A stretch of 64,000 nucleotides of DNA from JACOND01 sp965202795 (GTDB taxonomy: Bacteria > Bdellovibrionota > Bdellovibrionia > Bdellovibrionales > UBA1609), in contig OZ241848.1 of the NCBI GenBank assembly GCA_965202795.1, forward strand, positions 2,356,001-2,420,000. The letters are read 5' to 3'. Positions 39,280 to 47,206 of the stretch are shown one piece after another. The notes under the pieces were generated by a model. The model did no database searches, was not told the DNA's origin, and worked only from the letters and a program-made list of their open reading frames with translations. Numbering within the stretch: position 1 is the stretch's first letter; every line of letters starts with the position of its first letter. The translations under genes and the position numbers were made by a program.

Positions 39280-39714
39280 ATGAAAAAAAACGCAATATTC
39301 ATTATGGCTTTTGCGGCGCCTGCGCTTCTGGCCGCGGGCTGCAGCGATGAGGACGGCTCATCCTCCCAGGCCCCCATGGACCCCTTCACCAAAGAATGCA
39401 ATCAGCATATAAATGCCAGCATTAAATGCTTTGAGGAGCAGAAAACATCTCCCGCAGAGGGAGCGCTCTTGGCTGTAAACATGTTTGCTTGCGCTAAGAG
39501 CATGAACAGCGCGCTAGATGCTGTGGAGCGGCTTTCACAAGAGCTGCAAAACAAAAAGCGGGGCCAGCTGCAAAAAAGCGGCGATTTGGACGCCTTTTCA
39601 GCCTGCCTGGCTCCACTGAAGGGAGCCGAAATTCCAGAAAACCCAGCCAAGTTTTTGGATTGTGTCATTCCCAGTCTCAAAAAAATGAAATCAACCCTCT
39701 GCGCCAAGCCATAG
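39280..39714 (+). CDS. Small cysteine-containing lipoprotein, paralogue 1
   Basis: 144 aa. The signal peptide ends in lipobox LLAAGC. The mature part is mostly helical with cysteines at spaced positions: KECNQHINASIKCF, MFACAKSM, SACLAPL, LDCVIPSLKK and a last STLCAKP. The same layout is found in 39791-40303, 40319-40843 and 55287-55754, so these form a family. Function unknown. It is the first of three tandem copies after the 23S gene. Confidence 0.8.
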   Translation: MKKNAIFIMAFAAPALLAAGCSDEDGSSSQAPMDPFTKECNQHINASIKCFEEQKTSPAEGALLAVNMFACAKSMNSALDAVERLSQELQNKKRGQLQKSGDLDAFSACLAPLKGAEIPENPAKFLDCVIPSLKKMKSTLCAKP

Positions 39715-39790
39715 CGCTCCGCGCTGAAAGAAAAACGCTGAACTGATGCCGCCCCCGCCAAAAACAACAGACAGAGCGGCAGCAGCGAAG

Positions 39791-40303
39791 ATGAAAAAAC
39801 CAGCAATATTTGCAGCTTTTGCGGCGCTTGCGCTTCTGGCCGCGGGCTGCAGCGATGAGGGCGGCTCATCTGGAAACAGCCCCTATTCAAAACAATGCGA
39901 TCAGCATCTAAACGGCGTTATTAAATGCTTGAAGGGGCTGAAATTATCTGACGAGGCCCCTATTAAAAAATTAATATCCTGCTATCAAACTATGAGAAGT
40001 CAAATACATTCTCTTGAAGCTCTTCTTACAGAGGAGCAGCAAAATAAAAAGCGGGAGCAGCTTAATCGCAGCGAAGACACACAAAAATTCCAGCGCTGCC
40101 TTATGGTTTCGCCGCCCCCCGTGACCAGCAAAATAATCAAAATAGAGGAAGAAGCGGCTTCTGACACCGCTCCGGATCGCCAGAAAAACCGCTCCCTTCG
40201 TGTTTACAAAGGATTGACAATGGAAATGGCGGCTGCCATTATTAACATCTGCGGCGCTTCAAGCGCTGAAAAAGCGCGGAAAATCTTCTGCTCCCAGCCA
40301 TAA
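39791..40303 (+). CDS. Small cysteine-containing lipoprotein, paralogue 2
   Basis: 170 aa from the ATG at 39791; the frame extends to 39746, but the signal peptide MKKPAIFAAFAALALLAAGC starts here. Mature features include KQCDQHLNGVIKCL, ISCYQTM, LTEEQQNKKREQL (compare LSQELQNKKRGQL in paralogue 1), FQRCLM, and C-terminal INICG and FCSQP. It has a middle insertion relative to paralogue 1. Function unknown. Confidence 0.8.
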   Translation: MKKPAIFAAFAALALLAAGCSDEGGSSGNSPYSKQCDQHLNGVIKCLKGLKLSDEAPIKKLISCYQTMRSQIHSLEALLTEEQQNKKREQLNRSEDTQKFQRCLMVSPPPVTSKIIKIEEEAASDTAPDRQKNRSLRVYKGLTMEMAAAIINICGASSAEKARKIFCSQP

Positions 40304-40318
40304 ATGCGCTGAAAACCA

Positions 40319-40843
40319 ATGAAAAAATCAATATTTGCGGCTTTTGCGGCGCTTGCGCTGTTTGCGGGCAGCTGCGGCGATAACGGCAGCTCTCCCCAGA
40401 CTGGCAGCTCTCCCCAGACTGGCGGCGCGCCAGGCTTTGCTGAGAACTTTGCCAGGCTCTGCAGCGAGCATATAAACGCCCACATTAACTGCATTGAGAA
40501 AATAAAGCCTCTGATAAACGACGCCGCAAGGACAAATCAGCATCTGGCTGTAATCTTAAGAAAAATTGACTCCTGCGAGCAGCATATTGACAGCGCAATA
40601 GATCTTTCCCGCAATGCCGGCAGGCTGCTTTCAAACGAGCGGGCCAGCCAGATAAAACAAAGCGCCGCCAATAAAGAGGCTTTGAATGTTTTAGACGCTT
40701 TGCGCAGCTGCGAGCGGCCTGGCTTGGGATCAAATTCAACATTCGGCTCTAAACGGCAGACAATAATCAGATCTGTTTATGACTGCCTCATTCCAAATGC
40801 CGAAAAATTTAAGGAGCTGGCCTGCTCCATATTTCAGCAATAA
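40319..40843 (+). CDS. Small cysteine-containing lipoprotein, paralogue 3
   Basis: 174 aa. Signal peptide with the lipobox-like end LFAGSC. A short tandem duplication, GSSPQTGSSPQTG, follows the cysteine. Family features are RLCSEHINAHINCIE, IDSCEQHI, LRSCERP, YDCLIPNAEKFKELACS. It starts 15 bp after paralogue 2, so the three genes are probably cotranscribed. Confidence 0.8.
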   Translation: MKKSIFAAFAALALFAGSCGDNGSSPQTGSSPQTGGAPGFAENFARLCSEHINAHINCIEKIKPLINDAARTNQHLAVILRKIDSCEQHIDSAIDLSRNAGRLLSNERASQIKQSAANKEALNVLDALRSCERPGLGSNSTFGSKRQTIIRSVYDCLIPNAEKFKELACSIFQQ

Positions 40844-41164
40844 GCTCTAAGGCTTTCCGATAACCCGCGCAGCGGCGCCGCCCGAGCCAAAGGCTCTGTC
40901 CGAGACACTCTCTTTAACTGAAAAGCCCTGTAAACCGCCTCAATCTCAGGGGTTATGGGGCTGAAAACCTTCTTCCCTGTCTTCCCGTCCTCTAAAACGC
41001 TGCGCTGATCCTCTTTCAAAACCTCCCTGATCCTCTCAATGCTCCAGCTTAAGCCCGCGCTGTCCAGCTGAGCCTTCAAAGCGCAAGACACCGAATACGC
41101 CAATCCGCGGGGGGCCAGAAATCGGAGGCCCCTCCCGCTCAAATCCCCGCAAAAGCGGAAAAAC
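40834..41164 (-). pseudogene. Remnant of an Rpn-family gene
   Basis: The minus strand reads QFFRFCGDLSGRGLRFLAPR GLAYS, aligning with EFFRLCQAVRARDRRFLAPR of the Rpn-type gene just upstream (41173-42477). It lacks the nuclease core. It may be the tail of a second copy. Confidence 0.65.
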
Positions 41165-41172
41165 TGATGAAG

Positions 41173-42477
41173 CTATTCCGCTTTGCCGTTTTTCAGCTTG
41201 AGAATTTTTGCTTTCGGCAGGCCGGTCGCTTTGGAAATAACGGAAATATCAAATTTTTCCTTGAGCATGTTTAAAATGACCTCACGGTTCCTTGCCTGCC
41301 GGCCTTTTTGCCAGCCTTCCTGCCGGCCTTCCTGACGGCCTTCCTGACGCTCTTTATACAAAACTTCCTGATAACATGACATTGCCATAACTCTTCCCTC
41401 CCTTTTTTTGACGGTTTTTCTTTCAACCTCCATCAATGCTTTTTTCGTCCAGCGGGGGTTATGATGCTGCAAATACGCCAAACCCCGCGGGGCTAAAAAC
41501 CTGCGGTCCCGCGCGCGGACAGCTTGGCAGAGGCGAAAAAACTCCGCCACATCCCGCCCGCCAATAGCGCGGACCTTCTGAAATATAAACCAAATGGGCA
41601 AAGCTTTCAAGCCCCTTTGCTTTTTTTTCAAATCAATATCCCGCAAATTCAAAATCACTGGGCGAAAGTTTACATCCGCCTCCCCAAACAGCTCCAGCTG
41701 TTTTGGAGCAAGCCCCCGCAAGCTCCCCTGAAAATCCAATGGCCCCCTCCATGCCTGCCCCGTGGATATGAGAACAGGCAGCATCAGGCCTTTTTCCCTC
41801 CATGTCTGGCGGGCGGAAGACAAATAATCCAGAAACTGCAGAAAATGCTCGTCCCGCGGCAGGCTCTTATGCTCAAAAACCAGCAGCATCTCAGCTCTCT
41901 TTGCCCGCGCCCCCCGGCGGAGGGCTTGGCGGACAGATGCCCGCCCTGGGACTCTCCCTGACAGCGCCTTTTTTCCGGCCCGGCCGCCAGCCGGATATCT
42001 TTGCAGCCTCAGAGGCGCTTTCCTGGATGATTTCCCGGCAGACTCCTCGGATTGAGGGAAGGGTTTTGTGGAGATGGAGAATATCAGGTCGGCCCGCCTC
42101 TCCCGCCCTTCGCTTGTAAACAAAACAGGGGGCTGGGGCTTGAGGGTTTTTAGGTCCAAAAACTCAAGCCTTTCCCGGCTGAGGGACAGAAGCAGCATAT
42201 CAGGGGCAAACCTTTTTTTTGAGAAAATCTCCCGAAACAACAGATCGTGGCTGTGAAAGGGGACTTTGCCCCGGCGGGGATTTTTTGCCGCGCGTTTTTT
42301 TGGAGCGGGATCGCCTTTTGGAGGGATTTTGCGGGCCGCAAGATAAAATATGTGGTTGGACAAGCTTGTCTCGTCCGCCGGGATCAGCCGGCCGGGCGCA
42401 GAGTCTGCCGCGGGCGGGGCATTCTGCCGGAAAGCTTTAAGCTTAGGCGAATCTGACTGGCGGTTTGTGATATCCAT
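41173..42477 (-). CDS. Rpn-like PD-(D/E)XK nuclease/transposase-family protein
   Basis: 434 aa. The start is the ATG at 42477, with AGGGAGG eight bases upstream. HSHDLLFREIFSKKRFAPDMLL, then RADLIFSI and EMLLVFEHKSLPRDEHFLQF, fit the Rpn nuclease core (D...E-x-K). The C-terminus carries GRQEGRQEGWQKGRQ repeats and REVILNMLKEKFDISVISK, the same tail as the protein at 8210-9328. A ~30-residue insertion lies between the D and ExK motifs. These proteins promote RecA-independent recombination in E. coli; the role here is inferred. Confidence 0.8.
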   Translation of the reverse strand: MDITNRQSDSPKLKAFRQNAPPAADSAPGRLIPADETSLSNHIFYLAARKIPPKGDPAPKKRAAKNPRRGKVPFHSHDLLFREIFSKKRFAPDMLLLSLSRERLEFLDLKTLKPQPPVLFTSEGRERRADLIFSISTKPFPQSEESAGKSSRKAPLRLQRYPAGGRAGKKALSGRVPGRASVRQALRRGARAKRAEMLLVFEHKSLPRDEHFLQFLDYLSSARQTWREKGLMLPVLISTGQAWRGPLDFQGSLRGLAPKQLELFGEADVNFRPVILNLRDIDLKKKQRGLKALPIWFIFQKVRAIGGRDVAEFFRLCQAVRARDRRFLAPRGLAYLQHHNPRWTKKALMEVERKTVKKREGRVMAMSCYQEVLYKERQEGRQEGRQEGWQKGRQARNREVILNMLKEKFDISVISKATGLPKAKILKLKNGKAE

Positions 42478-42572
42478 GGATTTTTCCTCCCTGTGGTTTT
42501 TTTTCAAAATATTTTGAAAGCCCCCCCTCTCGTTTTCTCTGTTTTGTTTTCTGTCAATTCAAAGAGGGTTTT

Positions 42573-42700
42573 AAAAAAAAGCTCATAAGCAAGGCTTTCG
42601 GAATGCTTGCGGAATCCTTAATAAAACCTTAAGGGCTGTGGCTTATAAAAATTGGCTCTTCGGAAGAATCTGTGGGTTAAAATGATGGAAGATCAGCTGA
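42573..42700 (-). ncRNA. Candidate tracrRNA A (minus strand, anti-repeat at 42609-42642)
   Basis: 42623-42642 is identical to the last 20 bases of the CRISPR repeat (AAAACCTTAAGGGCTGTGGC), and 42609-42622 matches the remainder at 8 of 14 positions. Read on the minus strand this is an anti-repeat complementary to a plus-strand crRNA. Upstream on that strand, TAACCCACAGATTCTT also occurs in the array leader. Downstream is a hairpin (AAAGC with GCTTT) and a T8 run (42573-42580). Promoter and terminator are inferred; the transcript ends are not known. Confidence 0.5.
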
Positions 42701-43132
42701 AAAAACACAATATTTTTAAGGTTATAAAAAGGGAGGGCTGGCGCGCGCCCCCGCTCCATCAAAAACAGCGCGCCTTGTTTCCAAACCTTCTATAAAGAGA
42801 GGGAAGCGCGGGCTTTTGCGCAAAAACAAAATAATCAAAAATCCCGGCCAAAGCCTTTTTGCCCTGCAGAGACAAGCCGCAGCCGATCCGGGCGCTCAAA
42901 CACTCGCGGAGACAAAGTCCCTCATCAAAGCTTTTTCCAGAGGGCGGAGCCTTTTTTCAGCCCTCCCGCATAAAGGTTATAATGCGGCGCGTAAATTTCA
43001 GAAAAAAAAGCAAAATAAAGATTGAAAAAATATAGAAAAACTTGTTAAGATTCAAACAAATAATTTTTGCGCTTTTGAAAAGTTTTTGGGCTGCGCAAAA
43101 AAACAATAATAACAAAAAAGGAGACACTGTTT

Positions 43133-44785
43133 ATGCAAAATCAAAACGAGAGTTTTCAGCGGGCGCGCGCAGGCGCCGGGCATTTGGGCAAAGCCTGCAA
43201 TAAATTAACAATGCCGGAAATCACAGAGCTTAGCGATCAGGCGCTGCTCTCCCAGACAAGGCTTTTGGTTCAAAAAGAGCGGAGCCTTCATGTTCAGATT
43301 TTGCGCCATTTGCGGGAGATTGAGGCCCGGCAGCTGTATTTTTCCGAAGGCTATGCCAGCTTGTTTGACTATGCTGTCAGGGGCCTTGGATACAGCAAAG
43401 GGGCGGCCTTCCGCCGCATCAAGGCCATGAGGCTTTGCCGGGATGAGCCGGAAACTCTGGAGAAAATTAAATCCGGCAGGCTGAGCCTTTGCGCCGCAAG
43501 CCAGCTTCAGAGTTTTTTTGAAAAGCAAAAAAAAGAGGTTGTCCGTTTAAAAAATGATTTAAAAAAAGCTTCTGAGTCTGGGCTGGCTGTTCAGTCTATA
43601 AAGCAGCGGGGGGAGCTTGAATTGAAAGGCGCCGCCGGCTCTGCGCTGCGGGAAAAAAACAAAACCCTTGCGCCAGAACAGGGATGCTTGCAGTCAGGCT
43701 CAGCGCCGGGGCCAGAGAAAAGCGGAGGTTCGGCGCCGGGATCTTTTTGGGGGGAGCGCGCCGCTCCGCAGAGCAATCGCGCGCCAGGCCCTGACGCCGC
43801 CATGCAAAAGCAGTTTATGGCTGAGGAGGCTTGGCGGGGGCCAGCCTTTGAGGCGGACAAAAGTCCAGCTCTGGAGAGGGAGAAAAAGCTGGCGCTGATT
43901 GAGAAGGCGGAGGGCTGCTCATCCCGCGAGACGGAGAGGCTGCTTTTGGAGGAGGCGCCGGATTCAAAGAGGCTTTTGCAAAAAGATCAGGTCCGTTTTT
44001 TGGGAGAGGGCCGGTTTGAGCTGAAAGCTGTGATTGACGGGGAAACGCGCGGGAAGCTGGAGCGGTTAAAGTTTTTGCTTTCCCATAAGAATCCTTCTAT
44101 GGGTTATGGGGAGTTGCTGGGGAATTTATTGGATTTAGGCTTAAAAAAGCATGATCCCAGCCTGCGCGGCAAAAAGCCTTCTCAAAAGCTGAGCGCAAGC
44201 GAGCAGTCAGACAGGAGCGCAAGCGAGCGCCCAAACAGGAGCGAAAGCGCGCATTCAGGCAGGAGCTTGGGGGCAAAAATAAAAGCGCCCGCGCAGGCTT
44301 CGCTGCTGCGCCCGCAGTCAGGCTCAGCGCCAGGCCCTGGGAATAGCAAAAATTCAGCGCCAGGGCCAGAGAAAAGCGGAGGTTCGGCGCTGGGATCTAA
44401 GGGAAAGCCAGCAGGCTCGGCGCCGGGATCGGGCAAAATCGGAGGTTCGGCGCTGGGATCTTTTGGGAGGGAGCGCGCTGCTCCGCAGCGCAAGCGAGCG
44501 CCGGGGCCGCCGGGGGGAAGCAGATATATCCCCGCGGAAGTTAAAAGGCTTGTATGGGCAAGAGATCAGGGCCGCTGCTCTTATGTCAATCCCAAAACCG
44601 GGCGGAGATGCGGCTCCCGGTATATGATTCAAATGGATCATATTAAGCCATATTCCCTGGGGGGCTTGTCCACAAAAGAAAACATGAGATTGTTATGCGC
44701 CGGCCATAACCGGTTTCGGGCGCGGCAGACATTTCCCGCATCCAGGCGGCTTGCAGCTCCCGGCCGGCCCCCTGATTTTGCCTGA
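43133..44785 (+). CDS. HNH endonuclease domain protein
   Basis: 550 aa. AAGGAGA precedes the ATG at 43133. The N-terminal ~150 residues are helical (LREIEARQLYFSEGYASLFDY, then GYSKGAAFRRIKAMRLCRDEP), like other HNH proteins with a DUF222-type front. The nuclease domain is at ~470-530: RCSYVNP..GRRCG, MIQMDHIKPYSLGG and NMRLLCAGHNR, giving the D-H, N and H of the HNH motif. Two low-complexity blocks (SGSAPGPEKSGGSAPGS) are encoded by the dispersed repeat GGTTCGGCGCCGGGATC. The gene lies between tracrRNA candidate A and the CRISPR array, in a segment bounded by 16-bp inverted repeats. It is not a Cas9 domain. Confidence 0.85.
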   Translation: MQNQNESFQRARAGAGHLGKACNKLTMPEITELSDQALLSQTRLLVQKERSLHVQILRHLREIEARQLYFSEGYASLFDYAVRGLGYSKGAAFRRIKAMRLCRDEPETLEKIKSGRLSLCAASQLQSFFEKQKKEVVRLKNDLKKASESGLAVQSIKQRGELELKGAAGSALREKNKTLAPEQGCLQSGSAPGPEKSGGSAPGSFWGERAAPQSNRAPGPDAAMQKQFMAEEAWRGPAFEADKSPALEREKKLALIEKAEGCSSRETERLLLEEAPDSKRLLQKDQVRFLGEGRFELKAVIDGETRGKLERLKFLLSHKNPSMGYGELLGNLLDLGLKKHDPSLRGKKPSQKLSASEQSDRSASERPNRSESAHSGRSLGAKIKAPAQASLLRPQSGSAPGPGNSKNSAPGPEKSGGSALGSKGKPAGSAPGSGKIGGSALGSFGRERAAPQRKRAPGPPGGSRYIPAEVKRLVWARDQGRCSYVNPKTGRRCGSRYMIQMDHIKPYSLGGLSTKENMRLLCAGHNRFRARQTFPASRRLAAPGRPPDFA

Positions 44786-44942
44786 TATTTCTTGTGACAA
44801 GAAAACCTTATAGTTTTAAAGGATTGGAAGCTATGGAAATTGCCTTGTATCATAACCTTGGAAACCTCCCGGATCCCCCAAAAGTAACCCACAGATTCTT
44901 TTAAAGAGGCTAAAAATTTATGGATAAGCCCGGGGGTGTCAG
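44786..44942 (+). promoter_or_regulatory. Probable CRISPR leader
   Basis: AT-rich stretch directly before the first repeat. TTGGAA at 44824 and TATCAT at 44848 are an 18-bp-spaced promoter-like pair. It contains TAACCCACAGATTCTT (44885-44900), shared with the region upstream of tracrRNA candidate A. Direction is inferred from the anti-repeat geometry and the GTGGC-like 3' end of the repeat. Confidence 0.5.
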
Positions 44943-46603
44943 CCGCCGCATTCTCTTTAAAACCTTAAGGGCTGTGGCCGTCAATTCTGCCCTCATATTA
45001 CCAAATTTGAGAGCCGCCGCATTCTCTTTAAAACCTTAAGGGCTGTGGCAGACTTTTTATAAGAATTGTGGATAAGTCAGGGGCCGCCGCATTCTCTTTA
45101 AAACCTTAAGGGCTGTGGCCGACCACGGGGGCGGTCATATCCATATTTGCAGACCGCCGCATTCTCTTTAAAACCTTAAGGGCTGTGGCAGGCCTCCGCG
45201 GCCCAAAATCCATCCCACCACATCCGCCGCATTCTCTTTAAAACCTTAAGGGCTGTGGCCCATGCTGCCTGGGAGGCTCAGGAGGCCCGTTCGGACCGCC
45301 GCATTCTCTTTAAAACCTTAAGGGCTGTGGCAAAAGAGCTTGCGGACTGCCTTTGGGAGGTCAAACCGCCGCATTCTCTTTAAAACCTTAAGGGCTGTGG
45401 CTAGACATTGAGGATGAGATTATGGAGAGAGACAACCGCCGCATTCTCTTTAAAACCTTAAGGGCTGTGGCGCTGCCGGCTAAACAGCTTGCTGAAATTT
45501 AAGAACCGCCGCATTCTCTTTAAAACCTTAAGGGCTGTGGCTTCAAAAATTCTGCAAACTGGATCGCCGCCTCCTCACCGCCGCATTCTCTTTAAAACCT
45601 TAAGGGCTGTGGCGCCGCCCGCCGGGCTTAGTTAAAATCATGCCCATCCGCCGCATTCTCTTTAAAACCTTAAGGGCTGTGGCTTAACAAATATGCGATC
45701 TGTTAATATAGGCCGGCTCCGCCGCATTCTCTTTAAAACCTTAAGGGCTGTGGCCTCTTAAAATCAGCGGTTATGCCTACAAATGGGGTCCGCCGCATTC
45801 TCTTTAAAACCTTAAGGGCTGTGGCTGGAGGTTCATTGGTATAAGGTCTATAATGTCAGGCCGCCGCATTCTCTTTAAAACCTTAAGGGCTGTGGCAACA
45901 GTCAAAAGGGGCAGTAAATATAAATATGGGGCCGCCGCATTCTCTTTAAAACCTTAAGGGCTGTGGCTTTTTAACTAAGGTTTTTTCATCCTCTTTAACC
46001 ACCCGCCGCATTCTCTTTAAAACCTTAAGGGCTGTGGCAATACCGGGAGGTTTTTATAAAAGCAACATATATCCGCCGCATTCTCTTTAAAACCTTAAGG
46101 GCTGTGGCGGACCACGCGCTTTTCTTATTCAGAAAGAAAGCGCCGCCGCATTCTCTTTAAAACCTTAAGGGCTGTGGCCTATTGGCGCCTATTTGACTGG
46201 AGGCAAGCTGATCCCGCCGCATTCTCTTTAAAACCTTAAGGGCTGTGGCGAAAAGAAGTGCAGGCACTGCGGGGCAATTTTGCACCGCCGCATTCTCTTT
46301 AAAACCTTAAGGGCTGTGGCCAGGAAACAACGATTCAATTTTCCCTGCAAAATAACCGCCGCATTCTCTTTAAAACCTTAAGGGCTGTGGCGTTTTCCGA
46401 AAAAAATGCCCTTCGCAAACTGGACCCGCCGCATTCTCTTTAAAACCTTAAGGGCTGTGGCTCATCCAGCTTTACAGGCTTGACGGATACTCCGGCCCGC
46501 CGCATTCTCTTTAAAACCTTAAGGGCTGTGGCAAAAAAACAGGAGGGTTCAAAAATGGGATTTATGACCGCCGCATTCTCTTTAAAACCTTAAGGGCTGT
46601 GGC
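44943..46603 (+). CRISPR. Type V-B CRISPR array, 24 repeats and 23 spacers
   Basis: The repeat is 36 bp, beginning CCGCCGCATTCTC and ending CCTTAAGGGCTGTGGC. All 24 copies appear identical, including the last. Spacers are 34-36 bp. Repeat starts include 44943, 45014, 45084, 45154, 45224, 45296 and the last at 46568. The 3' end (TGTGGC) resembles the GTGGC(AC) ends of known Cas12b repeats, supporting plus-strand crRNA with the spacer 3' of the repeat. The array lies at the 3' side of the convergent cas operon. The uniformity of the repeats suggests a young or actively maintained array. Confidence 0.98.
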
Positions 46604-46720
46604 CCCGGCCACATAAAATGCCGAAATTTCTCATATTTTTGAAGGTTTTGCGAGCGCGGCGGCGGCCTTTTCCTCTTTTTCCGCAAAAACAGCGCGCTGT
46701 CCTTTATCACCTCCTTTTAA
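46604..46720 (+). ncRNA. Candidate tracrRNA B (split anti-repeat after the array)
   Basis: Three segments complementary to the repeat occur in the right order: GCCACA (46608-46613) to TGTGGC, AAGGTTTT (46642-46649) to AAAACCTT, and GCGGCGG (46659-46665) to CCGCCGC. The last two are spaced exactly as in the repeat (nine bases apart). Split anti-repeats are known for Cas12b tracrRNAs, which commonly lie between array and cas genes. It could alternatively be a fold-back of the array transcript. No promoter is identified. Confidence 0.4.
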
Positions 46721-46785
46721 ATATGCCCGCGAGCGCCTGCAGCGGCCCGGCAGGGGCGCCTCCGCTCTCGCGCGGTTAAAGTTTT

Positions 46786-46820
46786 AAAAAAAATGTCTGA
46801 TACGAAGGCGGAGTATCAGA
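46786..46820 (-). terminator. Intrinsic terminator of the cas operon
   Basis: On the minus strand TCTGATAC (46820-46813) pairs with GTATCAGA (46803-46796) across a nine-base loop, followed by CAT and eight Ts. It lies ~85 bp after cas2. Confidence 0.9.
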
Positions 46821-46906
46821 GGGCTTAGCCATTATTGGCTGATTTTAGGATAAAATGCAATATTTGGCCCTGTCAAGCATTTTTTTCAAAAAATTTCATT
46901 ATTTTT

Positions 46907-47197
46907 TCAAATAATTGTGACTTTGGGCTTTTCGGCATAAGGCCGGCCAAGATATTCGATTTTTACGGGGCGGCGGGCAGCCTCCAGCCCCAGGGGAATA
47001 AACAGAACTTGATCCTCTTCATGGTGTATAACGGCCTGCAAAGCTGTTTTCAAATCCTGGATCTGGACGCCATTCAAAAAACACTCAAAAACAGAATATT
47101 GCCGCCTGAAGCCAAAACTTTCGCAGGCGCGGGCAACAGCCCTCAGCCTTTTTGGATCAGAGATGTCATAACATACAATATAGCGGGTTTTTGCCAT
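46907..47197 (-). CDS. cas2: CRISPR-associated endonuclease Cas2
   Basis: 96 aa, standard length. Cas2 bridges two Cas1 dimers in the spacer-integration complex. TRYIVCYDISDPKRLRAVAR holds the conserved aspartate (D11) after the first strand, and GFRRQYSVFECFL is typical. It begins nine bases after the cas4-cas1 stop with GGAG upstream, so it is the last gene of the operon. Confidence 0.96.
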   Translation of the reverse strand: MAKTRYIVCYDISDPKRLRAVARACESFGFRRQYSVFECFLNGVQIQDLKTALQAVIHHEEDQVLFIPLGLEAARRPVKIEYLGRPYAEKPKVTII

Positions 47198-47206
47198 GCG
47201 CTCCAG

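Noticed and set aside
42816..43025. 69-codon ORF upstream of the HNH gene
   Set aside because: It needs a TTG start without a ribosome site and has no coding character.
43133..44785. HNH gene as a Cas9 or type II component
   Set aside because: It has no RuvC or Cas9-like regions; the effector is clearly Cas12b.
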